Source of the DNA: Pseudomonas sp. GD04019
GTDB taxonomy: Bacteria; Pseudomonadota; Gammaproteobacteria; Pseudomonadales; Pseudomonadaceae
Reading direction: 5' to 3'
NCBI RefSeq assembly: GCF_029837695.1
Contig: NZ_JAOEEA010000015.1
Coordinates: 62,001-126,000, forward strand
DNA length: 64,000 nt
A program made the translations under genes and the position numbers. This document shows positions 51,679-60,057 of this stretch, piece by piece (position 1 is the first letter of the stretch; every line of letters starts with the position of its first letter). The notes beneath the pieces are model-generated. The model had not been told where the DNA came from. It ran no database searches and worked only from the letters and a program-made list of their open reading frames with translations.

Positions 51679-53019
51679 ATGCCCTCCTCTGTCCTCCGCC
51701 ACGCCGAGCGTTCCAGCGAGGAACTGATCGACCTGCTGCGGCGTAGTGCCGAGCCGCTGCCGGATATCGACGCCCCCGAGTTCGCCACCGCCTTTTCGCG
51801 CTATGGTGATGCCCGAGTGGTGCTGATCGGCGAGGCCAGCCATGGCACCTCGGAGTTCTATCGCGCCCGGGCCGCCATCACCCGGCGCCTGATCGAGCAG
51901 CACGGCTTCAACATCGTCGCCATCGAGGGCGACTGGCCGGATGCCGCGCGTATCGACCGCCATGTGCGGCGTGTCGAAGTCAGCTCCGATGAAGAGACCG
52001 CCTTCGCCCGCTTCCCCAGCTGGATGTGGCGCAACCGCGAGACGCTGGCGTTCGTGCGCTGGCTGCGCGGGCATAACGTCGGCCGCGAACCGGTCGAGCG
52101 CGTGGAGTTTCGTGGCCTGGACATCTACAGCCTGCGCGCCTCCATGGAGGCGGTGTTGCGCTACCTGGACCGCCGCGACCCGGCGCGTGCCGCCGAGGCG
52201 CGCCAGCGCTACGCCTGCCTGACGCCCTGGCAGGACGATCCGGCCGCCTACGGTCGCCACGTCGAATGGGGCGCCGGCGACTCCTGCGAGGCGGCGGTGG
52301 TGGAACAGCTCGGCGAACTGCTGTGGGCGCGCCTGGAGAGCCTGGAGCGCGATGAAGGGCTGTTCGACGCGGCGCAGAATGCCCGTGTGGTGCGCTCGGC
52401 CGAGCAGTACTACCGGCTGATGTACCGCGCCTCGGTGTCGTCGTGGAACCTGCGCGACAACCACATGTTCGACACCCTCAAGCAGGTGCTCAAGCACCGC
52501 GGCCGCCAGGCCAAGGCGGTGGTCTGGGCGCACAACTCGCACATCGGCGATGCCGCCGCCACGGCCATGGGCTGGCAGGGCGAGTTCAACCTCGGTCAGC
52601 TGTGCCGCATCGGCTGGGGCGAGGACGCGGTGCTGATCGGCATGGGCACCGATCACGGCGAGGTGGCCGCCGCCGACGACTGGGGTGGCGAGTTGAAGAT
52701 CAAGTCCGTGCTGCCCGCGCGCGCGGACAGTTGGGAAAGCCTGTTCCTGCGCGCCGGCCTGCCCGCCTCGCTGACCGACTGGCGCGGCGCCGGCAAGAAC
52801 GCCCTGCGCCATGCCCTGGACAAGCCGCTGCTGCAACGCGCCATCGGGGTGATCTACCGGCCGCAGAACGAACGTCAGAGCCACTATTACGAGAGCGTGC
52901 TGGGCGAGCAGTTCGACGCCTACCTATGGTTCGCCCGCACCTCGCCGATCACCCCGCTGGACAGCAGCGGCGCCTTTGCCCAGGGCCACGATGCCGACAT
53001 CGTGCCCTTTGGAGTCTGA
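51679..53019 (+). CDS. Erythromycin-esterase family protein
   Basis: 446 residues from the ATG at 51679 with a GAGG site. The GEASHGTSEFY motif (about 54-64) and EGDWPDA, and later WAHNSHIGDA and GEFNLGQL, are family signs, including the catalytic His. Role: these EreA/EreB relatives open macrolide lactones, but most chromosomal members have unknown natural substrates. The next gene starts one base after the stop. Confidence 0.92.
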   Translation: MPSSVLRHAERSSEELIDLLRRSAEPLPDIDAPEFATAFSRYGDARVVLIGEASHGTSEFYRARAAITRRLIEQHGFNIVAIEGDWPDAARIDRHVRRVEVSSDEETAFARFPSWMWRNRETLAFVRWLRGHNVGREPVERVEFRGLDIYSLRASMEAVLRYLDRRDPARAAEARQRYACLTPWQDDPAAYGRHVEWGAGDSCEAAVVEQLGELLWARLESLERDEGLFDAAQNARVVRSAEQYYRLMYRASVSSWNLRDNHMFDTLKQVLKHRGRQAKAVVWAHNSHIGDAAATAMGWQGEFNLGQLCRIGWGEDAVLIGMGTDHGEVAAADDWGGELKIKSVLPARADSWESLFLRAGLPASLTDWRGAGKNALRHALDKPLLQRAIGVIYRPQNERQSHYYESVLGEQFDAYLWFARTSPITPLDSSGAFAQGHDADIVPFGV

Positions 53020-53020
53020 G

Positions 53021-53677
53021 ATGGGGCGCTCCGCGGAATTCAGCGACCGCCACCAGGCCGGCCTGGCCCTGGCCGGCGCGTTGCGCAAATTGCACCTGCA
53101 CGAGCCGGTGGTACTGGCCCTGCCCCGTGGCGGCGTACCGGTCGGCCATCCCATCGCCCGTGAACTGGGCGCTCCCCTGGACATCCTGCTGGTGCGCAAG
53201 ATCGGTGCGCCCGGCCAGCCGGAGTTCGCCCTGGGCGCCGTCGTGGATAGCGTGGAGCCGCAGTGGGTGGTGGACGAAGACATGCTGCGCCTGTTCGACC
53301 CGGCGCCCGGCTGGTTCGCCCAGCAGGTGACCGAGCAGCTGCGCGAGATCGAGCGGCGCCGCTCGCTGTACTGCGGCCCACGCCTGCCACTGCCGCTGGA
53401 GAACCGTGAGGTGATCCTGGTGGACGACGGCCTGGCCACCGGCAGCACCGCACGGGTGGCGCTGCAGGGGCTGCGCAAGCTGCATCCGCGCCGCGTGGTC
53501 CTCGCCGTGCCGGTGGGGCCGGGCGAGGCGGTGGAAAAACTGCGGCCGCTGGTGGATGAGCTGATCTGCCTGGTCACCCCCGAGCCGTTTCGCGCCGTCG
53601 GCGATCACTATCTCGACTTCAGCCAGGTCTCCGACCTGGAGGTCATGGAGCTGCTGTCGCCAGGAGCGCGGATATGA
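53021..53677 (+). CDS. Phosphoribosyltransferase-family protein
   Basis: 218 residues. The PRPP-binding loop is VILVDDGLATGST (about 132-144), and LALPRGGVPVG near the start is typical of this stand-alone type. Role: probable phosphoribosyl transfer or regulation; substrate unknown. It begins one base after the previous stop and overlaps the next gene (ATGA), in one operon. Confidence 0.92.
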   Translation: MGRSAEFSDRHQAGLALAGALRKLHLHEPVVLALPRGGVPVGHPIARELGAPLDILLVRKIGAPGQPEFALGAVVDSVEPQWVVDEDMLRLFDPAPGWFAQQVTEQLREIERRRSLYCGPRLPLPLENREVILVDDGLATGSTARVALQGLRKLHPRRVVLAVPVGPGEAVEKLRPLVDELICLVTPEPFRAVGDHYLDFSQVSDLEVMELLSPGARI

Positions 53678-55080
53678 ACGCCCCCTACCCGTTCGACGGA
53701 CGCCTGCTGCTGATCGGCTTCGGCTGCATCGGCCGTGGCGTGCTGCCGCTGTTGCTGCGGCATATCGACCTGCAGCCGGCGCAGCTGCTGATCATCACGC
53801 CCGACGATACCGACCGGCCGATCGCCGAACAGTACGGGGTCGAGCTGCGCAGCGTGCGCCTAACCGAGGACAACTACCGGGCGGAGCTGGAACCGCTGCT
53901 CGGCCCCGGCGACTTCCTGCTCAATCTCTCGGTGAATGTGGAGAGCGCGGCGCTGATCGCCCTGTGCCAGGAGCGCAACGCGCTGTACCTGGACACCTGC
54001 ACCGAGCCCTGGGCCGGCGCCTATACCGACAGCCGACAGTCGGCCTCCGAGCGCAGCAACTACGCCCTGCGCGAACGCCTGCTGGCGCGCCGACGTGGCG
54101 AGGCTGGTGGCAGCACGGCGCTGATCACCCACGGCGCCAACCCGGGGCTGGTCTCGCACCTGGTCAAGCAGGCATTGCTGCAGCTGGCCACCGACCTCGG
54201 TCAGCCCCAGGCAGCCCCGCTCGACCGCCTGGGCTGGGCGAGCATGGCCCAGCGCCTGGGCGTGCGCTGCATCCATATCGCCGAGCGCGACTCGCAATAC
54301 GCCGCGCAGCACAAGGTCGACGACGAATTCGTCAACACCTGGTCGGTGGACGGCTTCATTGGCGAAGCCTGCCAACCTGCCGAACTGGGCTGGGGCAGCC
54401 ACGAGAAGAACCTGCCGCTGGACGGCCGACGCCACGCCTTCGGCTGCCAGGCGGCGATCTACCTGCAGCGCCCGGGTGCCGCCACCCGCGTGCACACCTG
54501 GACGCCATCCGGCCCCACCCAGGGCTTTCTGGTGACCCACAGCGAGGCGATCTCCATCGCCGACTACCTCACCGTCGGCCGCGGCGAGCAGCCCGAGTAC
54601 CGTCCCACCGTGCACTACGCCTACCAGCCCTGCGACGATGCCCTACTCTCGCTGCATGAACTGGCCGCGCGCAACTGGCAACCGCAGTCGCGCCAACGCC
54701 TGCTGGACGCGGAAATAGCCGGCGGGCGCGACGAGCTCGGCGTGTTGCTGCTCGGCCATGCGCGCACTGCCTACTGGTTCGGCTCGCAGCTGAGCATCGA
54801 GCAGGCCCGCGCGCTATGCCCGCACAACAGCGCCACCAGCCTGCAGGTCACGGCGTCGGTGATGGCCGGGGTGATCTGGGCCATGGCAAACCCGGACCGC
54901 GGCATTCTCGAACCCGACCAGCTGCCGCACGAGGAGATCCTCGCGCTGTGCCGTCCCTACCTGGGCGAGCTGGTCGGACTGTATAGCGACTGGACGCCCC
55001 TGCGGGACCGGGAGCGGCTGTTCGACGAGGCGCTGGATCGCGACGATCCCTGGCAGTTCGCCAACTTTCGCGTGGACTAA
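53674..55080 (+). CDS. hss: Homospermidine synthase
   Basis: 468 residues. The N-terminus LLLIGFGCIGRGVLPLL is the NAD-binding Rossmann motif, followed by DTCTEPWAG, THGANPGLVSHLVKQAL and EFVNTWSVDGF, all characteristic of homospermidine synthase. Role: forms sym-homospermidine from two putrescines using NAD. Placed in a stress-type operon with the phosphoribosyltransferase and esterase-family genes, so it may supply a polyamine under stress, which is inference. Confidence 0.94.
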   Translation: MNAPYPFDGRLLLIGFGCIGRGVLPLLLRHIDLQPAQLLIITPDDTDRPIAEQYGVELRSVRLTEDNYRAELEPLLGPGDFLLNLSVNVESAALIALCQERNALYLDTCTEPWAGAYTDSRQSASERSNYALRERLLARRRGEAGGSTALITHGANPGLVSHLVKQALLQLATDLGQPQAAPLDRLGWASMAQRLGVRCIHIAERDSQYAAQHKVDDEFVNTWSVDGFIGEACQPAELGWGSHEKNLPLDGRRHAFGCQAAIYLQRPGAATRVHTWTPSGPTQGFLVTHSEAISIADYLTVGRGEQPEYRPTVHYAYQPCDDALLSLHELAARNWQPQSRQRLLDAEIAGGRDELGVLLLGHARTAYWFGSQLSIEQARALCPHNSATSLQVTASVMAGVIWAMANPDRGILEPDQLPHEEILALCRPYLGELVGLYSDWTPLRDRERLFDEALDRDDPWQFANFRVD

Positions 55081-55101
55081 AGGAGAAAAGGAGCAAGCGC
55101 C

Positions 55102-55467
55102 ATGTTCGACTCATTCAACCTGATCCTGCCGATCCGCCTGCTCGGCGCCGCCCTGCTGCTGGGCGGCCTGGTCATGGCTGCCGGCGACATCCGCCTGAGT
55201 GCGTCGCTGCAGGAGTTTCTCGGCGACCTGCTGTTGCTGTCGCTGGGGGCACTGTTTCTGTTGCGGCGCGGCGAGGCCCTGGCGCTGTATGCCCTGATCA
55301 CGGTGCTCGCCAGCCTGTGGGCGCTGCTGGAAGTCAGCGTGGACGGCTGGCAGCTGCTGCCGCGGCTGTTGATCTGGTTCGTCGTCGGACTCTTGCTGTT
55401 GCCTGCCAATCAGGCCCTGGGACAGGCCTTGGAGGCGCGCAGCCTGCGTGCCCAGGGAATCAAGTAG
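55102..55467 (+). CDS. Small membrane protein of unknown family
   Basis: 121 residues with four hydrophobic segments (about 8-24, 38-55, 60-78, 85-103). An AGGAG lies just upstream of the ATG. It is between hss and the propeller gene and is likely in the same operon. The antisense frame is a shadow. No family is recognised. Confidence 0.8.
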   Translation: MFDSFNLILPIRLLGAALLLGGLVMAAGDIRLSASLQEFLGDLLLLSLGALFLLRRGEALALYALITVLASLWALLEVSVDGWQLLPRLLIWFVVGLLLLPANQALGQALEARSLRAQGIK

Positions 55468-55470
55468 CGC

Positions 55471-56556
55471 ATGGCGGGCCTCGATCACGAACTGTTGGTG
55501 GGTTGCGCCGAGTGCGATGAGATTCTGCGCCTGGGCTTCGATGTCGCCAGCGGCCGCCTGGAGCAGCGCCCGCTGCAGCGCATCGACGCGAGCAAGGCCT
55601 CGTGGCTGGTGGTGTTCGCGGGCGGCGAGCGGCTGTTCGCCCTGGAAGATGTACAGGGAGGTGGCCGGGTCAGCGCCTGGCGCCGCGACGCCACGGGGCA
55701 GTTCATCGCCGGCGCCAGCATGCCCAGCGAAGGCGTCGAGGCGGTGCATGGCAGCCTCGGCGCGGAGGCGCGCCACCTGCTGGTCGCCCACTATTGCGCA
55801 GACGCCCTGCCCGGCGGCTCGCTGGCGGTGCTGCCAGTCAGTGCCGACGGCCTGGGGCGGGTGACCCAGCTGCTCGCCGAACCCTTCGAACGGCCCGGCG
55901 CGCAGCGGCAGGCCTCGTCGCATATCCACTGCGTGGTGGTGGCGCCCGGCGGCCGACAGGTCTTCGCCTGCGACCTGGGCGCGGATCGCCTCTACCACTA
56001 TCACTACCGGGCCGAGGACGGCGCTCCGCTGGCGCCGGTCAACCCGCGTTATCTGCAGCTGCCCGAAGGCAGCGGGCCGCGCCATCTGCTGTTCGATGCC
56101 AGTGGGCGGCACGCCTATCTCACCCTGGAGCTGAGCAACCAGGTCGCCCTGCTCGACTATCAGAATGACCGCCTGAGCCTGCGCACCCTGTATGACCTCG
56201 ACCCGACCCTGCAGCCGCCAGCGGACCGGCGCCTGGGCGCCCTGCATCTATCGGCGGACGGCCGCTTCCTCTATGTCAGCCGGCGCGGCGCGGAGAACCA
56301 GCTGGTGGTCTATGCGGTGGACCCGTCCGATGGGACCCTGGAGGAGCTGCAGCGGCGTGACAGCGGTGGCGTGGAGCCTCGTGAATTCGCACTGGCCCCG
56401 GACGGGCGCTTCCTGCTGGTGGCCAACCAGCGCAGCGACAACCTGCTGGTCATCCGGCGCGACCCGGCCAGCGGCCTGCTCGGCGACACCCTCCAGGAGC
56501 TGAATGTGCCCAGCCCCAGCGATCTCAAGTTCATCGCGGCGGTGGCTCATGGATAG
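55471..56556 (+). CDS. Lactonase-like seven-bladed beta-propeller protein
   Basis: 361 residues. Repeated blades with sequences such as HIHCVVVAPGGRQVFACDLGADRL and GPRHLLFDASGRHAYLTLEL, shown here by their H, D, G and Y residues, match the 6-phosphogluconolactonase-type propeller (YbhE-like). Role: possibly a lactonase; no signal peptide is seen. It starts just after the small membrane gene and overlaps the next gene by 8 bases. Confidence 0.88.
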   Translation: MAGLDHELLVGCAECDEILRLGFDVASGRLEQRPLQRIDASKASWLVVFAGGERLFALEDVQGGGRVSAWRRDATGQFIAGASMPSEGVEAVHGSLGAEARHLLVAHYCADALPGGSLAVLPVSADGLGRVTQLLAEPFERPGAQRQASSHIHCVVVAPGGRQVFACDLGADRLYHYHYRAEDGAPLAPVNPRYLQLPEGSGPRHLLFDASGRHAYLTLELSNQVALLDYQNDRLSLRTLYDLDPTLQPPADRRLGALHLSADGRFLYVSRRGAENQLVVYAVDPSDGTLEELQRRDSGGVEPREFALAPDGRFLLVANQRSDNLLVIRRDPASGLLGDTLQELNVPSPSDLKFIAAVAHG

Positions 56557-57673
56557 CGCCTGGCTCGACCTGCTGCCCTGGCCCGAGCTGCGTACCCTGG
56601 GCGTCGCGTTGCTGGTGGCACTGCTGCTGGAGGTGGTGGCCGGCTGGCTGCTGCGCCTGCTCACCCGCCTGACCCAGAACCTGCTGACCGCCCGCGAGCT
56701 GCTGCAGCGGGCCCGTGCGCCGGTGCGGCTGCTGCTGCCGCTGTGCGGGGTGCAGGTGGTGCTGAGTTCGGCGCCGGACCACCTGCTGCTGATCGACGGT
56801 GCCCGGCGCCTGGTGCTGCTGGCGATGATCGCCGCCTTCACCTGGCTCGGCCTGCGTGCGGCGGATGCGATCCAGCGGGTCATAGTCGCCCGTCACCCGG
56901 TGGACGTGGCGGACAACCTGCAGGCGCGGCGCATCCAGACCCAGACCCGGGTGCTGGCGCGCACGCTCAGCGTGTTCGTGGTGATCTTCGGCGCCTCGAC
57001 CATGCTCATGACCTTCCCCGCCGCGCGCCAGTTCGGCGCCAGCCTGCTGGCCTCGGCCGGGCTCGCCGGCCTGGCGGTGGGTTTCGCGGCCAAGCCGGTG
57101 CTGGGCAACCTGATCGCCGGGCTGCAGATCGCCCTGACCCAGCCAATCCGCCTGGACGACGTGGTGATAGTCGAGAACGAATGGGGGCGCATCGAAGAGA
57201 TCACCGGCAGCTATGTGGTGGTGCGCATCTGGGACGACCGCCGCCTGGTAGTGCCGCTGCAGTGGTTCATCGAGCACCCCTTCCAGAACTGGACCCGCAG
57301 CAACTCCTCCATCACCGGCGCGGTGCTGCTGTGGGTCGATTACTCCACACCGCTGGAGCCCTTGCGCGAGGAGCTGACGCGCCTGTGCGACGAGGCCACC
57401 CATCTGTGGGATGGTCGGGTGCGGGTGCTGCAGCTAGTGGATGCCGGCGAACGCGCGATCCAGTTGCGTGTACTGGTCAGTTCGGCCAATTCGTCGCACA
57501 ACTGGGATCTGCGCTGCTACCTGCGTGAGAACCTGGTGAACTTCATCTGCGCCAACTTCCCCGGTTGCCTGCCGCAGCTACGCGCCTCGGTGGGCAGCGC
57601 CTGGGGTGTCGATCTGGTGGAAAAGGCGCCAAGCGGCCAGGTGGTGGAGGCGGAGCGCCAACCGCCGGTTTAG
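56549..57673 (+). CDS. Small MscS-family channel
   Basis: 374 residues from the ATG at 56549, which overlaps the propeller stop by 8 bases. Four membrane segments precede a pore-lining helix (GASLLASAGLAGLAVGFAA, about 170-190) and the beta domain (RLDDVVIVENEWGRIEEITG). Role: mechanosensitive osmotic safety channel. It is the second MscS-type gene in the window. A REP palindrome follows. Confidence 0.92.
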   Translation: MDSAWLDLLPWPELRTLGVALLVALLLEVVAGWLLRLLTRLTQNLLTARELLQRARAPVRLLLPLCGVQVVLSSAPDHLLLIDGARRLVLLAMIAAFTWLGLRAADAIQRVIVARHPVDVADNLQARRIQTQTRVLARTLSVFVVIFGASTMLMTFPAARQFGASLLASAGLAGLAVGFAAKPVLGNLIAGLQIALTQPIRLDDVVIVENEWGRIEEITGSYVVVRIWDDRRLVVPLQWFIEHPFQNWTRSNSSITGAVLLWVDYSTPLEPLREELTRLCDEATHLWDGRVRVLQLVDAGERAIQLRVLVSSANSSHNWDLRCYLRENLVNFICANFPGCLPQLRASVGSAWGVDLVEKAPSGQVVEAERQPPV

Positions 57674-57683
57674 GCCAGACCGA

Positions 57684-57748
57684 GTAGGAGCGAGCTCTGC
57701 TCGCGAACCGAGCCGCGAAAGGTTTTCGCGAGCAGAGCTCGCTCCTAC
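57684..57748. repeat. REP-type palindrome
   Basis: Two perfect 24-base arms (57684-57707 and 57725-57748) with a 17-base loop; the left arm begins GTAGGAGCGAGCTCTGCTCG. This is the Pseudomonas REP type. It lies between convergent mscS and pncC and probably also ends transcription. Confidence 0.92.
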
Positions 57749-57775
57749 GTAATCACAACAGTATTCGACCCGGCC

Positions 57776-58258
57776 TCACATCACCCGCAGCCGCTCGTAG
57801 TAGTACGGCAGCTGCAGCAGCGCATAGCGCGCCGCCGCGTAACGTACGTCGTTGCGCTCGCCCTCGAACTTCAGCGTCTCGCTGACCACACCCTCGTGGT
57901 CGTTGATGCGCATGGCGCAGGCGAAGCACTGCACGCCGTCCATCGGGCCATCCGCCTCGGCCAGTCCGGTATTGGCCAGGGCGATGTCGGCGCGGCTCAT
58001 CTTCAGCGCGCCGAGGGCCATTTCCCGGGTCACCTCTTCGCTGGTCAGGCCGAAGTGATCGATGGTCATGCGGTTGACCCCCAGACACATCTGCTTGGCC
58101 TCCGGGGAATAGACCACGAAGCCGCTGTCGAGCACCGCCCCGCTGCCGGGAATCTCGGCCATCAGCGAGGCCATCAGGCCGCCGGTACAGGACTCGGCGG
58201 TGCTCAGGGTCAGACGGTACTTCTCGAGGAAGTGCACTACCTGCTCGACGCTCTGCAT
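57776..58258 (-). CDS. pncC: Nicotinamide-nucleotide amidohydrolase (CinA C-terminal type)
   Basis: 160 residues, the length of stand-alone PncC. LSTAESCTGG (about 17-26) holds the catalytic Ser region, followed by VLDSGFVVYSPEAK, LGVN, VTREMALGAL and ALANTGLAEADGP. Role: deamidates NMN to NaMN in NAD salvage. It is divergent from glgA. Confidence 0.94.
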   Translation of the reverse strand: MQSVEQVVHFLEKYRLTLSTAESCTGGLMASLMAEIPGSGAVLDSGFVVYSPEAKQMCLGVNRMTIDHFGLTSEEVTREMALGALKMSRADIALANTGLAEADGPMDGVQCFACAMRINDHEGVVSETLKFEGERNDVRYAAARYALLQLPYYYERLRVM

Positions 58259-58361
58259 CTGTGTGCCCTCTCTGCCGATGCGGTTGGTTCATGCCCATGG
58301 GAAGGCCGCGCGGCGCTCAAAGTTCAAGTTTTCCGGCCGAAGATGGCGTGCAAAAAAGTCG

Positions 58362-58390
58362 AAACTTTCCGTCAAGCGCTCCGGTCAGGG
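58362..58390 (+). promoter_or_regulatory. Candidate ECF-type promoter in the glgA upstream region
   Basis: AAACTT (58362-58367), 17 bases, TCAGGG (58385-58390), 131 bases before the glgA ATG. Weaker match than those in the stress cluster. Confidence 0.25.
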
Positions 58391-58521
58391 AAAGAGTATG
58401 GGGTTGTCGGTTTATCAGCAGACGACGCCAGTCGGGCCAAGCAGAGCCGACTTGGCTGGAGCGCCTTGTGTGGCGTTCCAGGCGAAGCGGCAGGCGATCC
58501 ACTGAATATCGGAGTGAAGAC

Positions 58522-60057
58522 ATGGGAAACGTCGCTGTGACCGCAAGAATCGATGCACAGGCCATGACACAGCATCCAGCGCCACCGCAACTGCACGTCG
58601 AGAGCCTGCATGAACAGAAGAAGCGCGTTCTCTTCGTCACCTCCGAGTTCGCCGACCTGGTCAAGGTCGGTGGCCTGGGCGACGTGTCCGCCGCCCTGCC
58701 CCGCGCGCTGTCGAGCCACCACGATATCCGCGTGCTGATTCCCGGCTACCGCCAGGTCATGGAGAGCGGCCAGAACATTCGCGTGGTGGGCGAGATCGCC
58801 GGCCACGCCGCCTTGCCACCGTGCAAGATCGGGCGCATGGACCTGGCCGACGGCCTGATCATCTATGTGCTGATCAACCCCGAACTGTACGAGCGCGACG
58901 GCACGCCCTATGGCGACGCCCACGGTCGCGACTGGGCGGACAACCACATCCGCTTCGCCCGCCTGGGCCTGGCCGCCGCCGAGATCGCCAGCGGCACCGC
59001 CTGCATCCGCTGGTGCCCGGAATTGGTCCATGCCAACGACTGGCCGGCCGCCCTCGCGCCGGCCTACATGGCTTGGCGCCGGGTGGCCAGCCCCACCGTG
59101 CTGACCATTCACAACCTGGCCTACCAGGGGCTGTGCGATCTGCAATGCAACGCCGAGCTGGGCATTCCCGCCGAGGCCTGTGGCAGCGACGGTATGGAGT
59201 TCTACGGCAAGCTGTCGTTCCTCAAGGCCGGCATCGTCTATGCCAGCCACGTGACCACGGTGAGCCGCACCTACGCCGAGGAGATCACCACCCCGGCCTT
59301 CGGCTGCGGCCTGGAGGGCATGCTGCGGGCCAAGGTGGCCGAGGGCCAGCTCAGCGGCATCATCAATGGCATCGACGAAAGCTGGGAGCCGCGTACCGAC
59401 CCCCATCTGGTGCAGGGCTTCGGCGTGCGCCAGTGGCAAGGCAAGCGGGCCAACGCCGCCCATGTCGAGCAGATGCTCGGCCTGGATGCGGACGGCCCAC
59501 TGTTCGCCGTGGTCTCGCGCCTGGTGCAGCAGAAAGGCATCGACCTGACCCGCGGCGTGGCCGAACAGATAGTCGCCCAGGGCGGCCGCCTGGCCGTGAT
59601 CGGACGCGGCGAGCCCGAGTTGGAGGCGGCCATGGCCGAGCTGGGCCGCCGCCACCCGGGACGCATTGGTGTGCATATCGGCTTCAACGAGACGGACGCT
59701 CGGCGCATCTTTGCCGGCAGCGACTTCCTGCTCATGCCTTCGCGTTTCGAGCCCTGCGGCCTGAGCCAGATGTACGCCCAGCGCTTCGGCTCGCTGCCGA
59801 TTGCCCGGCGCACCGGCGGCCTGGCCGACACCATCGAGGATGGCGTCACCGGCTTCCTGTTCCGCGAAGCCTCGCTGGAGAGTTACCAGGAGGCGGTGCA
59901 GCGCGCGTTCAACGTCTATCGTCACCCCGAACTGCTCAGCGCCATGCGTTGCCGGGCCATGGCCGCGCCGCTGTTCTGGCGGGAGTCGGTGCTGCCCTAC
60001 GATGAGCTTTATCAGGAACTGCTGGGCGCCACTCGCCTTGCCGCGGACGCGCTTTGA
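58522..60057 (+). CDS. glgA: Glycogen synthase
   Basis: 511 residues from the ATG at 58522 (GGAGTGAAGAC upstream). KVGGLGDV (about 45-52) is the ADP-glucose loop, HANDWPAA and LTIHNLAYQG are family motifs, and the catalytic end motif is SRFEPCGLSQ. Role: extends alpha-1,4-glucan from ADP-glucose. First gene of the glycogen/trehalose operon; it overlaps treZ by one base (TGATG). Confidence 0.96.
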   Translation: MGNVAVTARIDAQAMTQHPAPPQLHVESLHEQKKRVLFVTSEFADLVKVGGLGDVSAALPRALSSHHDIRVLIPGYRQVMESGQNIRVVGEIAGHAALPPCKIGRMDLADGLIIYVLINPELYERDGTPYGDAHGRDWADNHIRFARLGLAAAEIASGTACIRWCPELVHANDWPAALAPAYMAWRRVASPTVLTIHNLAYQGLCDLQCNAELGIPAEACGSDGMEFYGKLSFLKAGIVYASHVTTVSRTYAEEITTPAFGCGLEGMLRAKVAEGQLSGIINGIDESWEPRTDPHLVQGFGVRQWQGKRANAAHVEQMLGLDADGPLFAVVSRLVQQKGIDLTRGVAEQIVAQGGRLAVIGRGEPELEAAMAELGRRHPGRIGVHIGFNETDARRIFAGSDFLLMPSRFEPCGLSQMYAQRFGSLPIARRTGGLADTIEDGVTGFLFREASLESYQEAVQRAFNVYRHPELLSAMRCRAMAAPLFWRESVLPYDELYQELLGATRLAADAL

